Source: Strix aluco
Taxonomy: Eukaryota; Chordata; Aves; Strigiformes; Strigidae
Assembly (NCBI RefSeq): GCF_031877795.1
Contig: NC_133931.1
Location: forward strand, 19,909,764-19,973,763
Reading direction: 5' to 3'
DNA: 64,000 bases
Shown here: positions 53,701 to 63,620 of the stretch, one piece after another
Layout: every line of letters starts with the position of its first letter
Position numbering within the stretch: position 1 is the stretch's first letter
The notes under the pieces: generated by a model
What the model was told of the DNA's origin: nothing
The model's input: only the letters and a program-made list of their open reading frames with translations
Database searches by the model: none
Program-made: the position numbers and the translations under genes

Positions 53701-56700
53701 AAGATACCTAACACTTGGGTTGACTAGTGTAAAAGTATTTCTATTAACTGAACATTAGTACCAATTCTTATAGCCTCTGGTTTGGCTTTCCTGTCATTAG
53801 TATTAGTCACCTAACTGGGTAAATCAGAAGGCTTATAATAATCTTCACTGCATAGGGCTGTAATCTGAACTGTATAGGCATTCTTGCACTACTACGTAAT
53901 CTGGTTTGCATGGTAAAGAGAATGTTCATCAAACGGCAGAGAGAAGAATTCTACAGTATGAGGGGGGCATTAAATTTTACATGTTGGAGGGATCTTTGGT
54001 AGAATTATGATAGCAGGAGACCTTGTTCTCTTCTTGAGTCAGACCTCGGTGATCATGTTAGCATGCAATTTTAGTTTAGCAAGCTGTAGAACAACGAAAA
54101 TTTCTGCTAAATCTGTAGCTTTTTCTCCACATCTTGGAACACACCAGGAACTGTTTTTAGATGGGCTGTTCACTGATCCTGTTTATTGACAGTGTCTATC
54201 AGTAAATGACTACTTCCATGTTTGTTCTCAGTGTTCCTTTTCTCCTTGCACTTGCAGGTGCTTGTGAATGACTTCTTCTTAGTGGCATGCCTTGAGGACT
54301 TCATTGAGAATGCCCGTCTCTTTATATTTGAGACCTTTTGTCGCATCCATCAATGTATCAGCATTGGGTAAGTTAACTTCTTAATACACCAGTTCAGAAA
54401 AATCAATCATGGATGATAGTTTGACAAACAGTGTAAACTTCAGTAGTAAAATATTCAGTTCATCAGATGGAATGAAAATCATTAACTAAAATTTAATTTG
54501 GATAGTTGTCTTCCTAGTTTTATAGCTCTAATGTGGTATACTTAAATAATGTGATATACTTAAATTACAGCAATCATATTTTAAAGTTGAGTTCTCGTGG
54601 TTAACTTAAAACAACCTCTCTTCACCACCCCCAGCGCCCCAACCAAACAGTGCTTTCAAGCTAAAACTTTCTCATGGTGTCAAGTTAGCTCTCTACTGGA
54701 TTTAATGGGAACTTTCATACCCAGTGTCACCTAATATAAATTGCAAATACAGCGATTGTTTAAATTTATATTTGGTAGGTACAGATACCCATGTCTGTCT
54801 TGTAGGTATATTCTTTGAAAACTTAGAACTGTATTGCTTTTTTCATTAATTAAATAGAGAACAATAGATTTTATTCCCTATGGCACAAAGTGAGTGATCC
54901 GGCTGCAAGAAAATTGTCTTCTTATTAGCAAGGATGACTGGTGTTTACTCAGATTAATTTTGTAAAAGCAGACTTTTCAAATGGATCAGCTCTGATTGCC
55001 TCTATTGTAGCAACTAAGCAGGAAGATGTTATGCATGCTTGAGATCCCTTTCCACTTAAGCCTTTGCCCCCATTCCCAATATTTCCACATCCCTTAAATT
55101 TAAAAAGGAAAAAAAGTGAAGTGAAAAACTGAATGCTATAAAAATCTCAATGGTGGAGAACAGTGGAGAGATCCTTGAGACAGCAGAAACCAAAGCTGTT
55201 AAATCGATCAAGTGCAATGGAGTCTTGTTACGATCTTGTATCCAGAGCAAGTGTGTGTGTCTGGTCCTCTGAGGAACCAATTTAACAGTGCTTGATTTCA
55301 AAAGGAAAGGACTTGAGAGAAAATTGTCTTAGAGATTTTGCAAGCTTATTGAAAGGATTACTTTTCTCATAGATAGGTGTAGTTGGAGAAAGGACAAAGA
55401 CTCATTACTTTTCACTGGGTGACACATTTGTCTTCAGTGCATTTGGGAAATTATTTTTTTATCCTTTGTATCAGCTTAAAATAGTCAATGAGTTCAATGT
55501 AAAAAGCAAACAGTGGATCTGTGCAGTTTAATCAGCTGTGGTGTATTGTGTTTTAAGCATAGTCACAGGAAACTGAACTAGATACTGTGAACAAAACTTC
55601 CATATTTAGGTTCATTTTTATAAGGAGACTAATGCTTTATCTAAAATGACTTTAAGCAGAGTATTGCATGTTTAAGGATAAAGGGGTTTTGAATAAGCAT
55701 TTGAAGAAAAAAATGTAAATAAAGTTTTCTTAGGAATGAGTTTCTGGGGAATATAAAACCCTATAGTGTCTTGCAATTTTGCTACAATTGATTTTTAGTA
55801 CTGTGAATACTGCACATATTCCAGCATAAGTTTTCAATGAAACTAGATGTTTAAGCTTTTTTAAGTAAAGACTAGATATCTTTTTAAGCAGTGTGCTTCT
55901 CTGGTCTGGCTCCAGTCAATGAGCAGAGAGTCTGAGGATGTGTCTTAGGTATGCTTCAAGCCTCTCAGTCAGAAGATACTGATAAACCGTGGGTAACACA
56001 CCAGTGATTCATTCCAGCAAAAATAGCAACCTTTATTTAGCAAATCAAGATCTATGGTAGGTGGCTGTCATTTATTTAGTGTTTATTACTTATTTTACAG
56101 TTCATATTTTTTGTGCCATATGTGGTATTTCAACTTCAAGTATGACAGAAAATATTGTAGTTGACTCTCTTTGTTATGTGATGCATAAATATAGGTAGCA
56201 GTGTCTTTATTTTATAAGCATTATGGTGTGTTCTGTGGCAAGTGATAAGCTTTGAGTCAGGACATATTTCAGATATTCCTGCTGTGTATCGCTTCAGGTA
56301 ACTGCATGTGGAATTGTCAGTAATGAGATGCTTTTCAGTAGGTCATTGTGTTTTAAATTGTGGACGTAAGTCTTACATTTCTGCGCAAGCTGTAACAATC
56401 ATTAGATTTGGGCTTAAGTGGGGTGCATAAATATTTCTTAGTGCATTTCAGACTTGCTTTTGAAGAAACTAGCTGGTTGAAGTGCTTTTAATTAAACATT
56501 TGAATGAGGTATAGTTCTCCAATTTCTTGGTCCACAAGTGTTTTCCACTGCTATTCCTGGAGTTTAAAACTAGTTGGTTGTACCACACTGCTTGATAAGT
56601 ACTGTTTAACTATTCAGAACTAATTTGAAAACAATTAGTGGGAAATCTGCTATGCCTTATGTTAAATGGAAAATACATGGCTCATTTAATGGTTTCTTTT

Positions 56701-59700
56701 TTAACTACTTAACATCTGTCAGACAGCTGACATTTTTTCAAAGGACGTAGTTGCTTTCAGTTGCAACTTAAAATTTATACATCTCCATCTTACAATTAGT
56801 TTATTGTTTGAAATATTATGTTTAATAGAAGTAATAGATGAAATTAATCCAGAATGTGTTTTGGTTAGTTTGATATGTCTGTATTTAACTGAAGACCTGA
56901 ATATGCTTCATTCTTCTTCTCTATGTGTTTTTCTTCTGTGTGCAGTACAGAAGAAAACAGTAGGCTTGTTTATATATGAAAATATGTAGAATTCAGTAAA
57001 CTTGCCTTTTAAGCAAAGGAAAACCTAAATAACTCTGGCCCTAGCATGACCCAAGTAAGTGAATTTCCTTTATAAAACAGGTACAGAAATAATCTAAAGA
57101 ACTATTTTTGAAACTACCATTGGGAAATTACCCTTTGAAATCACCTGCAACTTGAAATGGTAGACAGTATTCCTTAAATATTAATAAAATTCTTTCATTA
57201 TGGTTCACTAATTTTTATTGGATTGTAGTGGGGATCTTTATAAACAATGGTAATCTAAGTAACAACTTTTCTTGCTTCCATTCTTTATTGTTAATGGTGT
57301 TAATATGTGTTTGTAAATCTGAATGTGTTACTATTACTTGAACTATTAAACATGTATGGGGGCTAAACTGTAGTTTGCATCTCTTGAGAGTATGAGATAC
57401 CCATTTAACAGTGCAATAGGAGAATAGTATTATTTGTAACATAATTTTGTTTGCTCTGGAAGGATGGAGAATGCTTTTTTGGCTGTGTATGTTGCTTTAC
57501 CAGGCAAATACCTCCTCCATGTTATACATCCAGACACTTTGGGTGGTGCTGGCTGTTTTGGTGTAATCTGCAAGCAGATCCTAAAATGGAACACAGTTGC
57601 CACAAGTGCTGAAATAAGGTCATCTTTTGCATCAAAGTCTGATAAAGTTTTAGGTTTTTTAAAATACCGACATCTTTATTTCATTAAAAGATAGTTGTTA
57701 CTTTAACTTTTCTTACATTAAGATTTTAAATCCATGTAAATCACAAAGCTAGAAGTTGAGATAAAATAGGTTTTCATATCCCTTTCTACCCTGTCATTTT
57801 CATGCTGAGATTTGTAAGTTAATTCAAATGCATGTGCAGGAAAAAATACCTAGATAGAGGTATGCTATTTCTGTCATGTGCTTGCATATATGCTATATAT
57901 TTGTTTATAGAACATGTTTTAATTTAAAAAATCCCACCTCTGAAGAAGTTGAGCTAGTAAAATCTAGGCATAATAGGAAAAAGTAGAATTATCTGCTAGG
58001 TGATACAAAGCACTTCATAGTTTCTGGCTTGGAATTACTCTCCAGAAGTCTGTGCCCTCTTCTCTGCCAAGTACTCAAGTTCTTTAGGTTAAGCAGAAAG
58101 GTGCTATAGGTTGGAAGGGACCTCTGGCAGACATCTGGTTCAGTCCTGTGCATCCGATTAAAACTCTGAGCAGGACCCACTGCAGTGTTCCATTAGGCTA
58201 TTTAAGGCCTTGTCTAGTTGATTCCTGACTACCTCCAAGGACAGAGGTTCCACACTTTAATCCCAAAGGTAGGTAGTTTAATCCCCAGTGTAGTGGCAGT
58301 AGCCATTCCTGTGGTCATCTGGAGGAGGAGTTACTTTATCTGAATCCTATTGATGCTTCTGAAAGAGAAATACGAGAACATGCAACACACATGCACTCTA
58401 CCCCATGTTCTTTTAAGTTTGAAATTTCTTCAGTTTCAAGTGAGGTGCTTAGCATCACTGATTGAAAGGTAGTAAAGGAATTTGTAGCTTCTTCCTATTC
58501 AGATATTATATTCCTTATTGAAATAGGCTTATTCTGCCTAGATGACTGATAATTCCACAAAAATTTACATCCCTGATATCTTCTGTTCTCTTGTCTGCCT
58601 TAACTCTCTAGAATTGCTAATTCAACCATAATTTAACAGTTCTAGTAGAAGGGTAGCAACTGTGGCTGGAATTTACTTCCCCTTGCTTTGCCAAACTCCA
58701 CATACTTTGTTGCCCGTTTGTGTTGTTTCACTGCAGTGAGTTCTTGCAAGTTCAGTATTTTAAGTTACTTTGTTTTTTTTTCTATTCACCTCACTTCATG
58801 TTTGTATGACAAAAAATGGAATTTACTTTTGTAGTTGGGAGAGGAGTGAGAGATCAAGAACATAGAGTAGACTGTATAAAGGTGACTATATAGATAGTCT
58901 ATCTAGGTGGACGAGGCAAGTATTTGCTTCACATTCATAATCATCAAGAAGGAAATCACTCTTTCAGGTGCAGAAAAATATGTTTAAGCAAGATCCTGTA
59001 AAATGGTGGGAAATTGACCTCTTGTGCAACTCAGCGTAGCCAGCTGGCCTTTTGGTCATGTCTGTAGCCCTCACCTCATGTTTGTTACCTTAGTCTGAAA
59101 GCTGATGGAAGAATGAGCATTACAAATGTCCTGTATGAGCCAAATGCCAGCAGGAAACTAAAGAAGTTGGCTGGAAAGCCACAGGAAACACCATAAGAAA
59201 GAATTATTCTTGGACTAGAGTACTTGTTTCATTAAGAATTTTCCTTTCTCTGTCCTCCCCCACCATCTCTCTTTGAAATTGCAACAAGTTTGAGCATAGT
59301 GTATCTGTCACATCTTCTATACCAAACGCTGTCTCATGGCTCTTGTTTCTGAAACTTCAGGGTGAAGTTTATTGCTAAATGAGCTACTGAGATACTGAGA
59401 GACGCTTTCTTGGACTAACTAGTCTAAACTTTGTGACTGCTGACTGCATTTACATAAGAATAAAAGCAATTCAGTTCTCTTTATAATGATGGGTTGCTGT
59501 TTTATGTTGTGGTGAGATTTACTTAATTACAGTTTTCCAAAGAATGTTCATGTAGGCAAGGTTTAATAGGAATATATAAAAATAGTACAGGTCAAGATTT
59601 AAGTGCAAGATGATGACTAAGTATACTTTCAGGATGTGAATTCCTTATTCACAATGTCCCAGTGTAAAGCAGTGGGGGTGGGAGATGTGCAGGAGTGCAT

Positions 59701-61539
59701 GTATGTAAGCTTTAAAGTCATTTCAGTCAAATGAAAGTATGCTTCCCAGATATGTGGTATTTATTGAATACAGGTCTTGGGCTGTGCCACATTTTGTGTC
59801 GATTTAACTTGTATTCAGTCCTTAGTCATGTTTACCAACATTAGAGGGATTCTGTTTCACCTTTTGATTAAGTCTGTTATCTTTTAGTATGTTGGCAGAT
59901 AAACTAAATATGACTCCGGAAGAAGCGGAAAGATGGATTGTCAATCTAATTCGAAATGCACGATTAGATGCCAAACTGGATTCAAAGCTGGTAAGGCTGT
60001 GTAGATGGATCCAAGTGAACGTGTTAAATTTTTCATTAAATTTCTTTTAACTTACTCAGAAACTGCAAATTCTGGTTTCTGCTTTTTTTATTTTCCCATA
60101 ATGTGTAGTGGACTTCACTTACTCTTTTTTAATCTTGTGTGTAAGATGATTTGTGAAAGCTCTGGAAACAGAACATTAAATTAAAGGCATATGCCTTCTG
60201 AGTGATTGTTAAATTTGCTCTATCTTTCCTGTGTTTTAGGGCCATGTAGTGATGGGCAACAATGCAGTCTCACCTTATCAACAAGTGATTGAAAAGACCA
60301 AAAGCCTGTCTTTTCGTAGTCAAATGTTGGCTATGAACATTGAGAAGAAACTGAATCAGAGTGGTAGATCTGAGGTTGGTATAAGTCATACTTTTTGGAA
60401 TTCCTGCTATCTTTTTTTGTGAGATATTTAAGTATAATTCTTAGCCTGTTTCTTAGTTCATCAGATGTACCTACTTCAAGTTCTGGCACTACATAATAAA
60501 TTGAAAAGGCTTATTTTCTTGTAGTGAGCGTTAGACAGTACTCTTGTTTTCTTCTCACCTCTCTTCTCATCACTAGGGTTGGTTTTTTTTTGTTGTTGCG
60601 TTACTAGGTAATGTTTCTGTCATCATTTGATTCTAATTCCTTTAAATGATCACCTGAAAAGGGCTGGGTTTGAAGGGTAACATTTATAAAAGTAGTTGTA
60701 TTACTTTTTTCAAGTGGGTTGTACTTGAAAGTTATCTGTAGGTGTATACATACATAGTATTGAGAGAAGAATGACTGATGCTTAAAACTGGAACATGAAG
60801 GGGAGTAGTGCAAAACCCTAACTGTTAAACTCATTTTATTAAACACTAGAGAATATAACTAGGTCAGCCAAAGGTTTAAGTAGAACCAGTGAAAATAACG
60901 AAGTCGTCAAGATCATCTGGTTTTACCTCTGTGCACTTTGCAATATGGGAAGCTTTGAGGGACAAGAACAGTGTAAAGTAGATGACTGAAGTCTACTAAG
61001 GACCTGGACGTATGTACTTAAAACAAAAAACAACAAAAAAACCCCAACCAAAAAAACAAACCACATGTTAAAAGAACTTAGAAAATATTAAAAGTTTTAT
61101 AGGGCTTCCTCACTGCTGAAATATTGATGGAAGTTGGACAAGCAGTGGTGGATTAGTTTATTCCTTTAAAGGGAAGTCATGTGAAACTTAACATGATACT
61201 ATTTTCTTTAAAAAAACATAGCTGCCAAAGTTTGGTTTTTTTTTTTTTGAATCTTCTAGAACTCCTTTTTGAAACTACTAGGTTGGGGAACTCAGGCTGT
61301 ACAACTTAATTACAGCATGTGTTTCTGCTATATCAACACTTCCTTTAAACTTACAGGGTACCCTTCACTAATTAACAATACTCCCACTTCTTAGCCATTT
61401 ATTAGTATTAAAATTTTTTAAATAATTTCTCATAAATTTCAGTAACAAACAGATAATATAGTAATTATTTTGTACTGATCCTTATTTATTTATTCTTTAG
61501 GCACCTAACTGGGCTACTCAAGACTCTGGCTTCTACTGA
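36449..61539 (+). CDS. EIF3E: EIF3E (INT6), eukaryotic translation initiation factor 3 subunit E, 13 coding exons, complete
   Basis: Encodes the e subunit of eIF3, the cytoplasmic complex that helps load the 40S ribosome with initiator tRNA and mRNA. Coding exons: 36449-36538, 38345-38459, 41421-41538, 45555-45597, 46055-46159, 48109-48234, 49710-49834, 50942-51068, 53166-53267, 54258-54367, 59888-59990, 60240-60374 and 61501-61539. They join to 1335 coding bases (445 codons) plus the stop contained in the last exon, with no frameshift, and every intron is GT-AG. The protein opens MAEYDLTTK and ends ATQDSGFY, as in known eIF3e. The N-terminal eIF3e domain covers roughly residues 5-140. The PCI (proteasome-COP9-eIF3) domain covers roughly 220-400, with a winged-helix segment around 355-390. 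The start codon has A at -3 and G at +4. Compared with the human protein from memory, differences are few: K9, E65, E119, R289, T317, G354, L384, S429 and G430. The recognition is very secure; the human comparison needs an alignment. Confidence 0.97.
36539..38344 (+). other. EIF3E intron 1 (1,806 bp)
   Basis: The donor is GTACGC and the acceptor TTTCAG. The first 550 bases belong to the CpG island and the rest is AT-rich. I see no exon, RNA gene or clear repeat in it. Confidence 0.85.
38345..38459 (+). CDS. EIF3E: EIF3E coding exon 2
   Basis: Encodes residues 31-68 and the first base of codon 69, from IYNEKELLQ to SDEIPH. It is preceded by TTTCAG and followed by GTAAGC. Human eIF3e has Asp where this protein has Glu65, by memory. 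Confidence 0.96.
38460..41420 (+). other. EIF3E intron 2 (2,961 bp)
   Basis: The donor is GTAAGC and the acceptor GTTTAG after a T-rich tract. It contains T- and GT-rich low-complexity DNA around 39,140-39,210, a T run near 39,967, and the left copy of an 83-bp repeat at 40,970-41,052. No coding exon was found. Confidence 0.85.
40970..41052 (+). repeat. 83-bp direct repeat, left copy (intron 2)
   Basis: This matches 42,292-42,374 with four mismatches in 83 positions and no gap by my reading. The shared core includes TTAAGTATTCTAAAAATGTG. The copies face the same way, are 1.3 kb apart, and lie on either side of exon 3. I do not recognise a known repeat family. Confidence 0.9.
41421..41538 (+). 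CDS. EIF3E: EIF3E coding exon 3
   Basis: Encodes residues 69 (last two bases) to 107 plus two bases of Arg108, from LREKRTTVV to RQMQST. The acceptor is GTTTAG and the donor GTAACT. It is 118 bases long, so skipping it would shift the frame. Confidence 0.96.
41856..41892 (+). other. Predicted G-quadruplex in the EIF3E pre-mRNA (intron 3)
   Basis: Runs of 5, 5, 6 and 4 G are separated by TTATTT, TTTT and AAAATGT. This fits the standard quadruplex rule on the transcribed-sense strand, about 320 bases after the exon 3 donor. Folding is inferred from the pattern alone. Confidence 0.55.
42292..42374 (+). repeat. 83-bp direct repeat, right copy (intron 3)
   Basis: Partner of 40,970-41,052, about 95% identical and in the same orientation. 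The flanking sequences of the two copies do not match, so the duplicated unit is short. Confidence 0.9.
45555..45597 (+). CDS. EIF3E: EIF3E coding exon 4
   Basis: A 43-base exon that completes Arg108 and encodes residues 109-122, [14 protein letters not shown]. The acceptor is TTATAG and the donor GTAAGT, ending in phase 0. Glu119 replaces the Asp I recall for human. Confidence 0.95.
45598..46054 (+). other. EIF3E intron 4 (457 bp)
   Basis: The donor is GTAAGT and the acceptor TTTCAG. It is short and AT-rich, with nothing notable inside. Confidence 0.85.
46055..46159 (+). CDS. EIF3E: EIF3E coding exon 5
   Basis: Encodes residues 123-157, from FRQEYLDTL to YFFRVL, exactly 35 codons in phase 0. 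It is flanked by TTTCAG and GTAAGT. It belongs to the helical repeat region that leads up to the PCI domain. Confidence 0.96.
46160..48108 (+). other. EIF3E intron 5 (1,949 bp)
   Basis: The donor is GTAAGT and the acceptor AAATAG. It begins with GT-rich low-complexity DNA and contains a poly-A/TA microsatellite at 47,749-47,797. No exon was found. Confidence 0.85.
47749..47797 (+). repeat. Poly-A run followed by (TA)n, intron 5
   Basis: Twenty-seven A bases run into about seven TA units and then more A. This is a simple-sequence repeat. It is likely to vary in length and to be error-prone in sequencing. Confidence 0.93.
48109..48234 (+). CDS. EIF3E: EIF3E coding exon 6
   Basis: Encodes residues 158-199, from VPATDRNAL to KETIDNN, 42 codons in phase 0. 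The acceptor is AAATAG, with little pyrimidine directly before it, and the donor is GTAAGT. Confidence 0.96.
48235..49709 (+). other. EIF3E intron 6 (1,475 bp)
   Basis: The donor is GTAAGT and the acceptor TTTTAG. No exon, RNA gene or recognised repeat was seen. Confidence 0.85.
49710..49834 (+). CDS. EIF3E: EIF3E coding exon 7
   Basis: Encodes residues 200-240 and two bases of Gln241, from SVSSPLQSL to DLFLYQP. It is flanked by TTTTAG and GTAAGT. The PCI region as usually drawn begins within this exon. Confidence 0.96.
49835..50941 (+). other. EIF3E intron 7 (1,107 bp)
   Basis: The donor is GTAAGT and the acceptor TTCTAG after a T-rich tract. Nothing else was recognised in it. Confidence 0.85.
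50942..51068 (+). CDS. EIF3E: EIF3E coding exon 8
   Basis: Completes Gln241 and encodes residues 242-283, from YLNAIQTMC to DLVKVIQQ. The acceptor is TTCTAG, giving CAA TAT across the junction, and the donor is GTAAGG in phase 0. It contains the basic stretch KDVRKRRQ. Confidence 0.96.
51069..53165 (+). other. EIF3E intron 8 (2,097 bp)
   Basis: The donor is GTAAGG and the acceptor GACAG. It contains a strong-looking unused acceptor at 51,390 followed by an in-frame stop and an AATAAA (see findings), and a poly-G tract at 52,981-52,996. Confidence 0.85.
52981..52996 (+). repeat. Poly-G tract, intron 8
   Basis: Eleven G bases, one C, then four G. A short homopolymer tract with quadruplex potential. 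Confidence 0.9.
53166..53267 (+). CDS. EIF3E: EIF3E coding exon 9
   Basis: Encodes residues 284-317, from ESYTYRDPI to KLRECET, 34 codons in phase 0. The acceptor is TTGACAG and the donor GTAAGA. Arg289 and Thr317 are conservative changes from human as I recall it. Confidence 0.96.
53268..54257 (+). other. EIF3E intron 9 (990 bp)
   Basis: The donor is GTAAGA and the acceptor TTGCAG. Nothing notable inside. Confidence 0.85.
54258..54367 (+). CDS. EIF3E: EIF3E coding exon 10
   Basis: Encodes residues 318-353 and two bases of codon 354, from VLVNDFFLV to QCISI. The acceptor is TTGCAG and the donor GTAAGT. The split codon reads GG plus T, giving Gly354 at the start of the winged-helix part of the PCI domain. 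Confidence 0.95.
54368..59887 (+). other. EIF3E intron 10 (5,520 bp, the largest)
   Basis: The donor is GTAAGT and the acceptor TTTTAG. It contains an antisense CR1 fragment near 58,105-58,310. The rest is AT-rich and I recognise no exon or RNA gene in it. Confidence 0.85.
58105..58310 (-). mobile_element. CR1 LINE 3'-end fragment, antisense, in EIF3E intron 10
   Basis: The + strand reads GGTTGGAAGGGACCTCTGG and, further on, CTACCTCCAAGGACAGAGGTTCCACA. These are the reverse complement of the well-conserved 3' UTR region of avian CR1 elements. It is diverged and truncated, as most CR1 copies are, and no reverse transcriptase frame is left. End points are approximate. Confidence 0.75.
59888..59990 (+). 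CDS. EIF3E: EIF3E coding exon 11
   Basis: Completes codon 354 and encodes residues 355-388, from MLADKLNMT to LDSKL. It carries the [19 protein letters not shown] stretch typical of the PCI winged helix. The acceptor is TTTTAG and the donor GTAAGG. Leu384 replaces the Ile I recall for human. Confidence 0.96.
60240..60374 (+). CDS. EIF3E: EIF3E coding exon 12
   Basis: Encodes residues 389-433, from GHVVMGNNA to NQSGRSE, 45 codons in phase 0. The acceptor is TTTTAG. The donor, GAG followed by GTTGGT, is weaker than the others in this gene. It follows intron 11, which at 249 bp is the shortest. Confidence 0.94.
60375..61500 (+). other. EIF3E intron 12 (1,126 bp)
   Basis: The donor is GTTGGT and the acceptor CTTTAG. 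It includes an A-rich stretch near 61,020-61,065 and a T run near 61,235. Nothing else was recognised. Confidence 0.83.
61501..61539 (+). CDS. EIF3E: EIF3E coding exon 13 (last) with stop
   Basis: Encodes residues 434-445, [12 protein letters not shown], then TGA at 61,537-61,539. This C-terminus is diagnostic for eIF3e. The acceptor is CTTTAG. Confidence 0.96.
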   Translation, partial: APNWATQDSGFY

Positions 61540-61670
61540 AATACTTCTGCAGAGGGGCAAGAATCAGTTTTCATTTGACTAAAAAGTACATAAATATGTA
61601 ACCTTTTTGAGAAAAGGTAATTGTGTTACATCTAACATTATTTGAATAAAATTGGCTAATTTTAACTGTG
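61540..61670 (+). other. EIF3E 3' UTR (approximate end)
   Basis: A short AT-rich 3' UTR runs from the stop to about 20 bases beyond the AATAAA at 61,645. The cleavage site is estimated, not seen. Confidence 0.7.
61645..61650 (+). terminator. EIF3E polyadenylation signal AATAAA
   Basis: A canonical hexamer 106 bases after the stop codon, followed within about 25 bases by T- and GT-rich DNA. It is the first AATAAA after the stop and the likely main 3' end signal. Confidence 0.8.
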
Positions 61671-62774
61671 TATCTCTCTAATTTAAATAGATACTTCATT
61701 GTGTTGTATATGGGCTTTTTAGCATAATGGTGTTCTTGAAGCATTTTGGATTGCAGTTTGCACAATTTAAAATGTCAGTTTGGTTAGATTTGTTTGTATC
61801 GAAGGATGCTATTGCTCTCAGAGCTGTCTGAGTTTGGAAGCGGGGAATTACCATTATTTATTATCCATTGCAAACGTCACATAAAAAACTAAAAGCAGAT
61901 GGTACAAACAAATGGTTCCCCACTGAACATTTGGCCAAGCCAAAATCTTTTTGTTTTTGTCACAGAAGCAGCTTGGTAGATTGAAGGCGTGGATAGCCTA
62001 TACCTTTTATGAAACCTAACATAATCTACATGCAGCATAATTTGCGTAGACCTGTGTGTTCATGCTTCAGAATTTTTACTGTTCCAAATCCCATTTTTAA
62101 TCTTGCCCTGTCTTGGAAACCTTCTGGAGCAGAGCTTTTTGTTTCAGGGGGGAAAAAGTCTTTCAAAAGGTCTGACTAATGAGCTGGGTATGGTTTAAAG
62201 CTTTTGTTTTGAAATCAGAAGTTCTTAAGATTCATGATGCAAACATGAAGCACCAAAACCCTGTGGTGTTCAACTATTGTAATTTGAAGGATTTTTTGAA
62301 GTTTCTGGTTTTTTTCAGCCAGTGTTTCACACTCCCCTGGGTTTCCTTAGCACCTTTGCACTGCAGAATGTATCATAGCACCTCTAGGTCAGAAAATACA
62401 AGATCCTTGTTAGGGTTCTTGGAGTATAGTGACTGATCAGTGAAGTGAATGTTAGAAAGGAAGAGATACTATCTCTGCATGCAATTTGGCATTTAAGGTT
62501 TGGGGGAAAATTTAATGACTCTCACCTTATTCCAACATTGTACCTTTTTTGCCTCTCTGCTCTGAAAGTTCTGGAACTTGTCTACATGTGGAAAGTTGTT
62601 TTAACTTGCCAACCCTCCCACTTACTGTCCACAATTACATGTTGGCTTGGAAACAGTCACAGGAACTGATTTGTCTGTGAAGATGGCAGGTGTCTTTCTT
62701 TAGAAGTGATTTTCAAGGCAGGCTTTTCTCTCTACTCTCCCATGTCTAATCTTGTACTATATCAAACTAGGGAG
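61671..62774. other. Intergenic DNA after EIF3E
   Basis: AT-rich DNA with short chance open frames only. In mammals RSPO2 follows EIF3E on this side, but no part of it is visible here. Confidence 0.6.
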
Positions 62775-63620
62775 GGAGCTGCCCATGTTCTGGAAGGCGG
62801 GTTTGCAGTTCAGGGGAACTGCAGCAGACTGGAGGAATTGGCTCACAGGAACATCTTGGAAGTTCAGCAAAGCCAAGTGTCAAGTCCTGCATCTGGGATG
62901 GAATAACCTCATGTAGCAGTGCAGGCAGGGGTCATGAACTAAATGTAAAGTAACTTTCCAGAAAAGGACCTGGGGATATGCTGGACAGCAGGGTGAACCA
63001 AAAGTTAGCAGGTGCTCTTGTGGAAAGAGACATGCCTGTAGCAGAACCACAGTGTGTCCTGTTTGGGCTGTATGAGCAGAATCAGCAAGTTTATGGAAAT
63101 CGCTATTCCTCCTGTGAGAACACTGCTGGAGTACTGTGACCAACTTTGAGCTTTCTAATACAAGGCAGATATTGATCCTCTGGTGGAAGACAGTGGAGGG
63201 ATACCAAAATGGTGAGGAGGCAAGAGCATGTGACATACAAGGAGAAACTCAGAGCGCTGAGTAATGTTCAGTCTTAAGAAGTCTGAGTCAAGATTTTATT
63301 GCTGTCTTCAGTCCCTTCAGTGGGAAGACTCACAGCAAGACTGGTCTTGAAGGTGCATGGGGACAGGATGAGTGGCAATGGACACAAATTGGAACATGGG
63401 GACATTGCAATTAGATTCAAGGGGGAGTAAAAAAAGATTAATTTTTTACCATGAAGAGGCACTGGAACCTGTCATCTAGAGAGGTTATGGAATCTCCACC
63501 CTTGGAGATGCTCAACTTAATACGTACATGACTGTCCTGATACTTAGACCTGCTTTGAGTAGGGAGTTGGACTTGATGACCTCCAGAAGTCCTTTCCGGT
63601 CTAAATTGTGATTTAATGTG
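62775..63620 (+). mobile_element. CR1 LINE 3' portion, sense orientation, degraded
   Basis: The + strand follows the CR1 3' half in order. It has AAGTCCTGCATCTGGGATGG near 62,880, GAAAAGGACCTGGGGATATG near 62,961, and CTGGAGTACTGTGACCAA near 63,126. It then has TGGAATCTCCACCCTTGGAG near 63,488 and GTTGGACTTGATGACCTCCA near 63,567. It ends in a decayed form of the ATTCTRTG tail near 63,613. These are the C-terminal part of the CR1 reverse transcriptase frame and its 3' UTR, now broken by stops and indels. The 5' truncation is typical of CR1. The start is estimated from the first matching block. Confidence 0.88.
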
